A DNA stretch of 11,547 bases from an uncultured Bacteroidia bacterium (GCA_902767355.1 CACXHG010000184.1:1-11547); one strand, 5' to 3'; positions 1 to 6,350 are shown, numbered from the stretch's first letter. The notes: generated by a model from the sequence alone, not told the origin. Numbers and translations are program-made.

Positions 1-652
1 CGGCGCCGATTTCGAAGTGACACTTGGCGATGCCGAGGTCGATGTGGGTGTAGCCGACCATGGAGAAGAGCGGCCGGGCCTCGACCAGATTGCCCTCGTG
101 CAGGACGAAGCGGAATTTCTGCTGGTTGACGGCTGTGGGGGCCAGCAGCACGGCCTCCATGCCGGCGCGGAACCATCCGGGAAGTTCCCCTTCGGCTTCG
201 ACAAACTCTTCCAGGCGCTTCTTCTGGGGGTGCTGTACGCCGGCGGTGGTCCCGTAGCCAAGGGATATCACGCAGTGCACCACATCGCCTTCGCGCAGGG
301 TGAAGGCCCCGTCGATTTTCTTGTACGTCAGCCCGACCCAGCAACTGTTGAGGCCCAGCGTCTGCGCCAGCAGCACCAGTTGCTCGCCCCGGTAGCCGAC
401 AGCCTCTTCGGCAGCATCGCCCTTTGGAGCGGCCATCACCAGATAGTTGCTCACACCCGAGAACTTGCCGTATTTGAGCACGCCGGCCGAGAAGGCCCGG
501 GGTTCGTCTGTCACCAGCTGGATGTTGAGACCGGAGTCGGCATTGATGCGGGATATTTCTGCCCTGAGTGCGGCGAGCGCCTCCTCTGCTATGGGTTTGT
601 CGAGATAATTGCGCACGGAGTGGCGCTGCATGATAGCTTCTGAAAGTGTCAT
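1..652 (-). CDS. Nitroreductase-fold protein, TM1586-like (3' end outside window)
   Basis: The gene reads leftward from ATG at 652-650 and stays open to the window edge, giving 217 codons without a stop, so the C-terminus is missing. Near the N-terminus the residues R10-H-S-V-R-N-Y16 match the arginine-rich FMN phosphate-binding start of nitroreductase-fold proteins. GLNSCWVG (100-107) resembles the usual glycine-rich flavin segment, and VGYTHIDLGIAKCHFEIGA lies at the truncated end. The spacing and this last motif fit the TM1586-type putative nitroreductase family (PF14512), in which two half-domains form one fold. No signal peptide is visible, so it should be cytosolic. Substrate is unknown; such proteins are presumed FMN/NAD(P)H oxidoreductases. 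A second in-frame ATG at codon 8 is possible, but the first fits better with the -7 box upstream. It is divergent from another nitroreductase-like gene starting at 711. Confidence 0.8.
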   Translation of the reverse strand, partial: MTLSEAIMQRHSVRNYLDKPIAEEALAALRAEISRINADSGLNIQLVTDEPRAFSAGVLKYGKFSGVSNYLVMAAPKGDAAEEAVGYRGEQLVLLAQTLGLNSCWVGLTYKKIDGAFTLREGDVVHCVISLGYGTTAGVQHPQKKRLEEFVEAEGELPGWFRAGMEAVLLAPTAVNQQKFRFVLHEGNLVEARPLFSMVGYTHIDLGIAKCHFEIGA

Positions 653-668
653 AATTGTCAGTTTGTCA

Positions 669-676
669 CAAAGATA
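669..676 (-). promoter_or_regulatory. Bacteroidota-type -7 box for the leftward nitroreductase gene
   Basis: Read on the minus strand this is TATCTTTG, a full match to the Bacteroidota housekeeping -7 consensus TAnnTTTG. It ends 16 bases before the ATG at 652, which predicts a leader of about 10 bases. I see no TTTG -33 box at the usual 19-21 base spacing. Confidence 0.5.
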
Positions 677-696
677 TAAAAACGAAAGACTTTTCG

Positions 697-704
697 TATA
701 TTCG
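697..704 (+). promoter_or_regulatory. -7 box (one mismatch) for the lipoprotein nitroreductase
   Basis: TATATTCG matches TAnnTTTG except for one base and ends only 6 bases before the ATG at 711. With the usual 5-7 base distance from box to transcription start, the mRNA would begin at or next to the start codon. No -33 box is visible at 19-21 bases; the TTTG at 662-665 is too far (31 bases). Confidence 0.35.
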
Positions 705-710
705 CATATT

Positions 711-1355
711 ATGAAAACAAGAATACTTTCATTGACAATCGCGCTCCTGGGTCTTGTGGCTGCAGGATGCTGCCAGAATGCCCCCCAAACGCCGGCGGGC
801 GACGGGTCAAACCCGGTTATCGACAATATCATGGCGCGCCGCTCCATACGTCAGTACACAGAGCAGGCAGTGCCCCGCGAGATTCTGCAGAAACTGGCGG
901 AGTGCGGCGTGAATGCCCCCAACGCCATGAACCGGCAGACGTGGGAAGTCCGCATCATCGATAATCAGGAGTATTTCGACGGCCTGACCGCTGTCCTGAA
1001 AGACGCCGCACCCTTCCTTTCGGGCGAAGGCGACCCCAATTTCCGCAACTGCCTGCGCAATGCCACCGCGGCCATTGCCGTGGCCTGCCCCGACGATGAG
1101 TCCGGCATGAATCTGATAAATGTCGGCCTGCTGTGCGAGAATGTCTGCCTGGCAGCCAAGTCCTTGGGTCTAGGCTCCGTGATTATGGCCGGGCCGGTCA
1201 GGTTTATGGAGAGCATCCCCGAGGCCAGGCCTTTCATAGACCGCCTCAATCTGAGCGAGGGCTACAAGCTGCGCATCATCATCGGCCTGGGTTATCCGGC
1301 AGAAGAACCCGACGCACGCCCCCGCGACCTTGGCAAGATACAGTTCGTAGAATAG
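711..1355 (+). CDS. Nitroreductase-family lipoprotein
   Basis: A 214-residue protein. An upstream in-frame ATG at 609 would add 34 residues but would run through the neighbour's start and promoter; starting at 711 gives a clean lipoprotein signal, so I chose 711. The signal has K2/R4, a hydrophobic core and lipobox AAGC with lipidated C20 (followed by C21). The mature part is a nitroreductase (PF00881-like): RRSIRQY at 43-49 for FMN phosphate, APNAMNRQTW at 69-78 corresponding to the family's APSAxNxQPW segment, a GLGSVIMAGP segment, and a C-terminal GLGYPAEEP. FMN-dependent NAD(P)H oxidoreductase activity is family knowledge; the substrate is unknown. No run of acidic residues follows the lipidated cysteine, so a surface-export signal is not evident and a periplasmic location is likelier. 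It converges on miaB with 3 bases between the stops. Confidence 0.85.
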   Translation: MKTRILSLTIALLGLVAAGCCQNAPQTPAGDGSNPVIDNIMARRSIRQYTEQAVPREILQKLAECGVNAPNAMNRQTWEVRIIDNQEYFDGLTAVLKDAAPFLSGEGDPNFRNCLRNATAAIAVACPDDESGMNLINVGLLCENVCLAAKSLGLGSVIMAGPVRFMESIPEARPFIDRLNLSEGYKLRIIIGLGYPAEEPDARPRDLGKIQFVE

Positions 1356-1358
1356 ACG

Positions 1359-2690
1359 CTAATCCACCGCTTCGCACAGCAGCGTGGCTGGGGTGGAATC
1401 CAGCACGCGCACGGTGACGTATTCGCCCTTGTGATGGCCGGCAGCGGGAAAGACGCAGGCCTTGTTCTGGCTGGTGCGGCCCATCAGGTCGGACGTCGAG
1501 CGCTTTGAGAAGCCCTCCACCAGGACCTCGAACTCGCGGCCCACATCGCGGCGGTTGCTTTCGGCAGAAAGCTCGTTCTGCAGGGCGATGATACGGTTGA
1601 GCCTTTCGGTCTTGACCTGGGGCGGCACGTCGTCGGGATAGTGGCGGGCGGCCAGGGTCCCGGGCCGCTCCGAGTATTGGAACATGAAGGCGGCGTCGAA
1701 TTTCACCTGCCGGAACAGATCCAGGGTATCTTCGAAATCCGCCTCGGTCTCGCCCGAAAAACCGGCTATCACGTCGGTGGTTATGCTGCAGTCGGGCATG
1801 ATCTCGCGGATGCGGGCTATCCGCTCCAGATACCACTCGCGGCTGTGGCGGCGGCGCATCTTCTCCAGCATCGCGTTGCTGCCGGACTGCACCGGAAGGT
1901 GGATATGCTTGCAGATATTGGGATACGCCGCCATCGTGAGCAGCAGTTCGTCTTTGATATCCTTGGGGTGGGAGGTGGAAAAACGCACCCTCACCGTGGG
2001 GTCGAGTTGGGCCACCATGGCCATCAGCTGGGCAAAGCCGACTTCTCCAAAACGGTAAGAATCAACATTCTGCCCCAGCAGGATAAGCTCCTTGTAGCCG
2101 GCGGCGATGGCTTCGCGGCCCTCCCGCAGTATGCTTTCGAAATCCCGGCTGCGCTCTGCCCCGCGGGTGTAGGGCACCACGCAGTAGGAGCATACATTGT
2201 TGCAGCCGCGCATGATGGAGATGTAGGCGCTCACGCCGTCCGGGTCCATGCGCACCGGCGAAATGTCGCCGTAGGTCTCTTCGTGGCTGAGCAGGGTGTT
2301 TATCTGCTTCTGGCCGGAAGCCGTCAGGGACGCTATCAGCCGCGGCAGGTCGCGGTAGGCGTCCGGCCCGGCCACCAGGTCCACTGCCGGATGCTCCAAC
2401 AGCTTGTCCTTGAGCCGCTCCGCCATGCAGCCCAGCACGCCCACTATCAGCCTGGGATTGCCCTTCTTCTGCAGGCGGTAGTGGTCCAGGCGGCCGAGTA
2501 TGCGCTGCTCGGCATTGTCGCGTATGGCACAGGTATTGATTAGTATCAGAGAGGCATCCGATGCGCTGTCGCACATGCCGTAGCCGGCCCCACGCAGTAT
2601 GGAGAGCACTACCTCGCTGTCGTTTACGTTCATCTGGCAGCCGTAAGTCTCTATAAACACGCGGGGTGCCAAAGTAAAGTTGTTGTTCAT
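1359..2690 (-). CDS. miaB: tRNA-2-methylthio-N6-dimethylallyladenosine synthase MiaB
   Basis: MiaB is a radical-SAM methylthiotransferase that adds a methylthio group to i6A37 in tRNAs reading UNN codons, acting in the cytosol with two 4Fe-4S clusters. The 443-residue protein has the full set of parts. The N-terminal MTTase domain carries cluster cysteines C18 (in ETYGCQMN), C54 (INTCAIR) and C88 (VLGCMAER). The radical-SAM CxxxCxxC is C163, C167 and C170 in IMRGCNNVCSYCVVPYTRG, the sequence typical of MiaB rather than RimO or MtaB. A TRAM-type RNA-binding domain occupies roughly the last 65 residues. Length is normal. The start at 2690 sits just before the first conserved strand. It is divergent from the LEA-like lipoprotein (57-base gap) and meets the plus-strand nitroreductase tail to tail. 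No partner gene such as miaA is in view. Confidence 0.97.
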   Translation of the reverse strand: MNNNFTLAPRVFIETYGCQMNVNDSEVVLSILRGAGYGMCDSASDASLILINTCAIRDNAEQRILGRLDHYRLQKKGNPRLIVGVLGCMAERLKDKLLEHPAVDLVAGPDAYRDLPRLIASLTASGQKQINTLLSHEETYGDISPVRMDPDGVSAYISIMRGCNNVCSYCVVPYTRGAERSRDFESILREGREAIAAGYKELILLGQNVDSYRFGEVGFAQLMAMVAQLDPTVRVRFSTSHPKDIKDELLLTMAAYPNICKHIHLPVQSGSNAMLEKMRRRHSREWYLERIARIREIMPDCSITTDVIAGFSGETEADFEDTLDLFRQVKFDAAFMFQYSERPGTLAARHYPDDVPPQVKTERLNRIIALQNELSAESNRRDVGREFEVLVEGFSKRSTSDLMGRTSQNKACVFPAAGHHKGEYVTVRVLDSTPATLLCEAVD

Positions 2691-2713
2691 CGCTTACAAA
2701 AAGAATGGCGCTG

Positions 2714-2721
2714 CGAAGTTA
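2714..2721 (-). promoter_or_regulatory. Possible -7 box for miaB
   Basis: On the minus strand this reads TAACTTCG, one base off TAnnTTTG, ending 23 bases before the miaB ATG. No TTTG is found at the expected -33 spacing. It is the best candidate in the 57-base divergent gap, in which the plus-strand box at 2733-2740 serves the opposite gene. Confidence 0.3.
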
Positions 2722-2732
2722 GTTTTTATTAT

Positions 2733-2740
2733 TATCTTTG
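2733..2740 (+). promoter_or_regulatory. -7 box for the lipoprotein-SPOR-rpoN operon
   Basis: TATCTTTG is a full match to TAnnTTTG and lies in an A/T-rich stretch. It ends 7 bases before the ATG at 2748, so transcription is expected to begin almost at the start codon. No clear -33 TTTG is seen. Confidence 0.5.
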
Positions 2741-2747
2741 CCTTGAA

Positions 2748-3248
2748 ATGAAGAAAATTTTAGTCATAGCCGCCTTTATGCTTTCGCTTGTGGCCTGCAA
2801 GCCCATAAGCGAGCAGATCAATATAAACGACTGGTCCCTGGACAATCCCGACAACCTGTCCGTGGGGCTGACGCAGCTGGGCTTTGACACCAACCTGCTG
2901 CTGGAGGCTGATAATAATTCCGCAATGGACATCCGGCTCACGAAGCTCTATGCCGAGCTCTACAACCGCTCCGACAAGCTCGTGGCCACCGTCGAGCTGG
3001 CCAAGGCCAAGGGCGAGACCCTGCCCGTGCTGCACAAGCGCAGTTCCGAGACCGTGGCCGTGCCGCTGAAGATGAATTTCGAGAACCCCCTTTCCATACT
3101 GACCCTGGCCGCGATGTCCATAGACGACTACAGCGACAAGGGCTATAGCGTGACCTACGACTGCACGCTCAAGGCGGGCTGCTTCAGTAAACGTCTTCAG
3201 GACACCAAAGTCCCCATTGCAACCCTTAAGAAGATGTTCGAAAAATGA
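2748..3248 (+). CDS. LEA14/WHy-like lipoprotein, function unknown
   Basis: A 166-residue protein with a short lipoprotein signal: K2-K3, hydrophobic core, lipobox LVAC with lipidated C17. The rest is a small beta-rich domain. An NNSAMDIRL segment is followed by AELYNRSDKLV, an alternation of hydrophobic strands, LPVLHKRSSETVAVPLKM and then a NFENPLSIL turn. This spacing of an N-rich turn, a strand pair and a VPLxxxxxNP segment resembles the LEA type 2 (LEA14/WHy) fold; I make that call on pattern alone. It has two further cysteines near the C-terminus that could pair in the periplasm. Its stop overlaps the SPOR gene's start (ATGA), so the two are probably translated together and act in the envelope. 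No catalytic motif is visible. Confidence 0.6.
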   Translation: MKKILVIAAFMLSLVACKPISEQININDWSLDNPDNLSVGLTQLGFDTNLLLEADNNSAMDIRLTKLYAELYNRSDKLVATVELAKAKGETLPVLHKRSSETVAVPLKMNFENPLSILTLAAMSIDDYSDKGYSVTYDCTLKAGCFSKRLQDTKVPIATLKKMFEK

Positions 3249-3766
3249 AAAAGCAGATACTGATAGTTTTAACGCTGATGCTGGCCCATCTGCCGCTCCT
3301 GGCCCAGAATGATGCGGCCCGGGCGGCCAAGGTGGATTCTACCTATGCGGGCCGTGCGGCTGTGGATTCGACCCTGGCCGGCAAGAATATCTTTCAGGTG
3401 CTGGGCAGCGGGCCCAAACAGGCCGCCCGCGAGGGCAAGATCGTGATCGACCAGTCGCAGGCCGTGGCTAACGCGATGAGTCGTCATATTGCCTCCAACG
3501 CCCGTAAGTCGCAGACCGGCTACCGCATCCGCATCTACTTCGACAACAGCCAGAACGCCCGCATCAAAAGCGAGAAGATCGCTGCCGGCTTCAAGTCTCA
3601 GCACCCCGGCATAAATGTATATCGCGACTACGAGAATCCTTACTTCAAGGTTACCGTGGGCGACTTCCGCAACAAGCAGGACGCCCAGCGCTTCCTCAAT
3701 TCTATAAAAGGCACCTATCCTTCAGGGTTTATAGTTAGGGAAAAAATAAACTTCCCTGTTATGTAA
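3245..3766 (+). CDS. SPOR-domain periplasmic protein
   Basis: A 173-residue exported protein. The first 20 residues are a classical signal peptide (KKQ, then a leucine-rich core, LLA before Q21), with no lipobox, so signal peptidase I cleavage is expected. A low-complexity A/K/D-rich linker leads to a C-terminal SPOR domain at about residues 92-170: GYRIRIYFDNSQNA is the first strand and turn, KSEKIAAGF the first helix, and YFKVTVGDFRNKQDAQRFL the second strand and helix. SPOR domains (PF05036) bind peptidoglycan strands lacking stem peptides, often at division sites. The start overlaps the lipoprotein stop by 4 bases, and rpoN begins one base after its stop. This indicates a coupled operon, but a functional link between SPOR and sigma-54 is only inferred from position. 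Confidence 0.85.
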   Translation: MKKQILIVLTLMLAHLPLLAQNDAARAAKVDSTYAGRAAVDSTLAGKNIFQVLGSGPKQAAREGKIVIDQSQAVANAMSRHIASNARKSQTGYRIRIYFDNSQNARIKSEKIAAGFKSQHPGINVYRDYENPYFKVTVGDFRNKQDAQRFLNSIKGTYPSGFIVREKINFPVM

Positions 3767-3767
3767 G

Positions 3768-5186
3768 ATGGCAAAGCAAGGACTTTCACAGGAACTGAGG
3801 CAGACACAACGCCTGTCGCCGCTGCAGATTCAGACAATCAAGCTGCTGGAGTTGCCGACGCTCGAGCTGGAGCGCCGCGTGCAGCAGGAGCTGGAAGAGA
3901 ATCCCGTGCTGGACGAAGCCCCCGAAGAAGAGAAGGAACCGGAAGACGATACCCCCAAGAACATATCCCTGCAGGAATACGGCAACAGCGACCCGACGCC
4001 CTCATACAAGCTCTATGTGAACAACCAGGGCAAGGACGAGAAGCCTCAGTACAACACCTTTTCCGTGAAAGAGAGCCTGCAGCAGAACCTGGAGAATCAG
4101 TTGGGCTACTGCAGCCTGGACGAGCGCGGCATGCAGATCGCCCGCTTCATAATAGGCATGCTGGACGAAGACGGCTATCTGAGGCGGGATATGGAAAGCC
4201 TCTGCGACGACATTTCGTTCAAAATAAACCTCGAGACCACTCCGGAAGAGCTGGAGAGCATACTCAAGGTTATCCAGAGCTTCGAGCCGGTGGGCGTAGG
4301 CGCCCGCGACCTGCGCGAATGCCTGCAGCTGCAGCTGGATGTGGATAATCCGTCCGAGGCCCAGATTAACGCCAGGCGCATTATCGACGACTGCTTCGAC
4401 TCCCTGGCCAAGAAGCATTACTCCAAGATAATGCAGAAGCTGGGTCTGGATGAATCCCAGCTCAAGGCGGCGGTGGACGAGATAACCCGGCTCAACCCGC
4501 GCCCCGGCGGCCAGATAGACGACACCTATTCCGACCAGGCGCAGCAGATCGTGCCAGACTTTATCCTGGAGCTCAAAGACGGCGTGCCGGTCATATCCAT
4601 GCCCCGCTTCAATATTCCCGAGCTGCGGGTGAACAAAAACTACGCGGAACTGCTGATGCAGGCCGCCTCCAAGTCGTCCCGCCAGGAGAAGGAAGCCGTA
4701 TCCTTCGTCAAGAGCAAGCTCAATTCTGCCAAGTGGTTCGTGGAGGCACTGAAGCAGCGCCAGAAAACCCTGCAGAACACCATGAACGCCATAGTCGCCT
4801 TCCAGTACGACTACTTCATAGACGGCGACGAAACCAAGCTCAAGCCGATGGTGCTCAAGAATATAGCCGACAGCACCGGGCTGGATATCTCCACCATCTC
4901 GCGCGTTGTCAACTGCAAATATGTGCAGACGCATTTCGGCATCTATCCGCTCAAGTATTTCTTCTCGGAGGGCCTGATGACCAAGACCGGCGAAGAGGCC
5001 TCCACCCGTGAGATAAAGGCCATACTCACGGAGAGCATCGAAGCCGAAGACAAGCACAAGCCCATGACGGACGAGCAGCTGGTAGATCTGCTGTCGGCAA
5101 AGGGCTACAATGTCGCCCGCCGTACCGTTGCCAAGTACCGCGAGCAGCTGGGCATCCCTATCGCCCGCCTGCGCAAAGAAATCTAG
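3768..5186 (+). CDS. rpoN: RNA polymerase sigma-54 factor
   Basis: Sigma-54 directs RNA polymerase to -24/-12 promoters and needs an AAA+ activator with ATP hydrolysis to open DNA. The 472-residue protein shows all regions. Region I is glutamine/leucine-rich (LRQTQRLSPLQIQTIKLLEL, then EEN-P-VLDE, residues 10-50). An acidic linker lies at about 50-75, and the core-binding region follows through the middle. A helix-turn-helix is at about 362-383 (NIADSTGLDISTISRVVN), and the RpoN box ARRTVAKYRE is at 450-459 for -24 recognition. The ATG lies one base after the SPOR gene stop, indicating translational coupling. The activators and target promoters are not in this window. Its stop TAG shares CTAG with the convergent radC stop. 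Length is normal for the family and nothing is missing. Confidence 0.97.
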   Translation: MAKQGLSQELRQTQRLSPLQIQTIKLLELPTLELERRVQQELEENPVLDEAPEEEKEPEDDTPKNISLQEYGNSDPTPSYKLYVNNQGKDEKPQYNTFSVKESLQQNLENQLGYCSLDERGMQIARFIIGMLDEDGYLRRDMESLCDDISFKINLETTPEELESILKVIQSFEPVGVGARDLRECLQLQLDVDNPSEAQINARRIIDDCFDSLAKKHYSKIMQKLGLDESQLKAAVDEITRLNPRPGGQIDDTYSDQAQQIVPDFILELKDGVPVISMPRFNIPELRVNKNYAELLMQAASKSSRQEKEAVSFVKSKLNSAKWFVEALKQRQKTLQNTMNAIVAFQYDYFIDGDETKLKPMVLKNIADSTGLDISTISRVVNCKYVQTHFGIYPLKYFFSEGLMTKTGEEASTREIKAILTESIEAEDKHKPMTDEQLVDLLSAKGYNVARRTVAKYREQLGIPIARLRKEI

Positions 5187-5875
5187 CGTCTGCGGTAATC
5201 CTCTTCGCAGAAACTGAAAAACTTGTCGCCGGCCACTATGATGTGGTCCAGCAGGCTTACGTCCAGCACGCCGGCCGCTTTTCTGAGTGCGGAAGTCTGT
5301 CGCATGTCGGCCTCGCTGGGGGCGGGGTTGCCACCAGGGTGGTTGTGGATCAGAATGATGCCGCTGGCCAGGTGTTCCACGGCCCTTTTTACAATCATTT
5401 TCACGTCCACCGCCGTGGAGCATGTCCCCCCGCTGCTGAGTTTCTCCTTGGCGATCACCCGGTTGCCCCGCCCGAGAAAAATCGTCCAGCACTCTTCGTG
5501 CCGGAGGTTGTTCAGGATAGGGGCCATCAGGTCCAGGGCGCTGCGGGCGTTGTAGATGATGCGGCTGCGGTCGCTGCCGCCCGTCATGCTGCGCCGCCCG
5601 GCCTCGAAAGCCGCTATCAGGGTGGCGGCCTTGGCGATGCCTATGCCTTTGGCACTCATCATTTTTTCAAACGAATAGTTGGATAAATCCTGCATGGAGT
5701 TGCACGCCCCTTCGAGCAGGTCGCGTGCCAGATCCACAGCACTGGTGCTGCTGCTTCCGGTGCGCAGCAGTATTGCCAGCAGTTCGGCGTCGGTGAGCGC
5801 CGAGGCCCCGCGCGCGAGCATCTTTTCCCGCGGCCGGTCTTCCTGTCTCCAATCTTTGATGCTTTTACTGGTCAT
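5183..5875 (-). CDS. radC: RadC family JAB/MPN-domain protein
   Basis: A 230-residue protein of the usual RadC length. The N-terminal part has helix-hairpin-helix-like sequence (LTDAELLAILLRTG near residue 27 and SAKGIGIAKAATL near 73). The C-terminal JAB1/MPN+ metalloprotease-like domain has the intact JAMM signature: H177 and H179 in IHNHPGGNPAPS plus D190, with an upstream glutamate-containing strand. Such a zinc site suggests isopeptidase or nuclease chemistry, but the biochemical role of RadC is unsettled; the old link to DNA repair came from a mutation later placed elsewhere. The start at 5875 follows directly after the terminator hairpin of rpsT, and no independent promoter is convincing (nearest is CAACTTTG inside the hairpin loop). 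Expression may therefore depend on read-through. Its last 4 bases overlap rpoN tail to tail. Confidence 0.95.
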   Translation of the reverse strand: MTSKSIKDWRQEDRPREKMLARGASALTDAELLAILLRTGSSSTSAVDLARDLLEGACNSMQDLSNYSFEKMMSAKGIGIAKAATLIAAFEAGRRSMTGGSDRSRIIYNARSALDLMAPILNNLRHEECWTIFLGRGNRVIAKEKLSSGGTCSTAVDVKMIVKRAVEHLASGIILIHNHPGGNPAPSEADMRQTSALRKAAGVLDVSLLDHIIVAGDKFFSFCEEDYRRR

Positions 5876-5925
5876 GATAGTATATAAAAGAAAAACTCCC
5901 CAAAGTTGGAGAGTTTTATACTATC
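5876..5925 (-). terminator. Hairpin terminator after rpsT, nested in a 9-bp outer repeat
   Basis: Read on the minus strand, AAAACTC(T)CC pairs with GG(G)GAGTTTT around a short loop and is followed by a T-run (TTTTTCTTTT), as in an intrinsic terminator for the tRNA-Glu-rpsT transcript. A perfect 9-base arm pair, GATAGTATA at 5876-5884 and TATACTATC at 5917-5925, encloses it. The inner arm reaches the base next to the radC ATG, so the full fold could also hide that start codon. Confidence 0.7.
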
Positions 5926-5945
5926 AGACGAGGAAAATTCTCAAA

Positions 5946-6200
5946 TTATGCGAGCTTGCCGATGTAAAGAGCGATACCGCTTTTCAAATTCGCAGCTTTG
6001 TTTTTGTGAATGACGTTGATTTTTGCAAGTTTGTCAATCATGGAATAAACCTTGGGAGCCATCTGCTCTGCCGCTGCCTTGTCGGTGGTATTGCGGATCG
6101 CCTTGATAGCGTTCCTTGTGGTGCGTGCATAATACTTGTTATGCAATCTGCGCTTCTCGCTTTGACGGAAACGCTTGTCTGCTGATGCGTGATTTGCCAT
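5946..6200 (-). CDS. rpsT: 30S ribosomal protein S20
   Basis: S20 is a primary 16S rRNA-binding protein of the small subunit body. The 84-residue sequence has the family's very basic helical build: MANHASADKRFRQSEKRR at the start, N-K-Y-Y-A-R-T-T-R-N around 21-30, and the C-terminal VIHKNKAANLKSGIA segment with the conserved HKNKAARxKS-like motif. Its length is typical. It begins 23 bases downstream of the tRNA-Glu gene on the same strand and is most likely made from the tRNA promoter, with processing separating tRNA from mRNA. The spacer before the ATG is A/T-rich without a Shine-Dalgarno sequence. A hairpin terminator follows the stop. Confidence 0.97.
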   Translation of the reverse strand: MANHASADKRFRQSEKRRLHNKYYARTTRNAIKAIRNTTDKAAAEQMAPKVYSMIDKLAKINVIHKNKAANLKSGIALYIGKLA

Positions 6201-6223
6201 TACTTTAATATTTTATTAATAAG

Positions 6224-6294
6224 TAGTGGGTAGGAGAATCGAACTCCTCTTCCAAGAATGAAAATCTTGTGTCCTACCGATAGACGAACCCACC
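6224..6294 (-). tRNA. tRNA-Glu (anticodon UUC)
   Basis: A 71-base cloverleaf folds fully on the minus strand. The acceptor GGTGGGT pairs with ACCCACT and is followed by discriminator A. The D-arm is GTCT/GGAC with a 7-base loop. The anticodon stem CAAGA/TCTTG holds loop TTTTCAT, giving anticodon TTC. The T-arm is AGGAG/CTCCT with loop TTCGATT. CCA is not encoded (CTT follows), so it must be added enzymatically. The first acceptor pair is G1-U72, a wobble rather than G-C. It reads GAA and GAG, and charged tRNA-Glu can also feed tetrapyrrole synthesis in bacteria that use GtrR. It precedes rpsT by 23 bases. Confidence 0.95.
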
Positions 6295-6313
6295 GTGCCC
6301 AAAAAAGGGACTG

Positions 6314-6344
6314 CAAAGGTATGCAAAATTTGGATTAAAGCAAA
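6314..6344 (-). promoter_or_regulatory. Complete -33/-7 promoter for tRNA-Glu and rpsT
   Basis: On the minus strand TTTG (6344-6341), a 19-base spacer and TACCTTTG (6321-6314) match both elements of the Bacteroidota housekeeping promoter (TTTG, N19-21, TAnnTTTG). The -7 box ends 19 bases before tRNA position 1, predicting a 5' precursor extension of about 12-14 bases for RNase P. It begins 6 bases beyond the DUF4837 stop. A 7-base inverted repeat (6326-6332 and 6341-6347) overlaps the -33 box. Confidence 0.8.
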
Positions 6345-6350
6345 TTTAAT

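Noticed and set aside
17..643. Plus-strand open frame of 208 codons at the left edge
   Set aside because: The minus strand carries a nitroreductase-fold protein with conserved motifs in the same interval.
1364..1387. GC-rich stem-loop at the miaB 3' end
   Set aside because: It is a 7-bp stem with a bulge, no T-run on either strand, and lies within coding sequence; too weak to call a terminator.
4002..5492. Long minus-strand open frame of 496 codons opposite rpoN
   Set aside because: It is antisense to a clear sigma-54 gene and spans into radC; its composition is the usual product of G/C-rich third positions.
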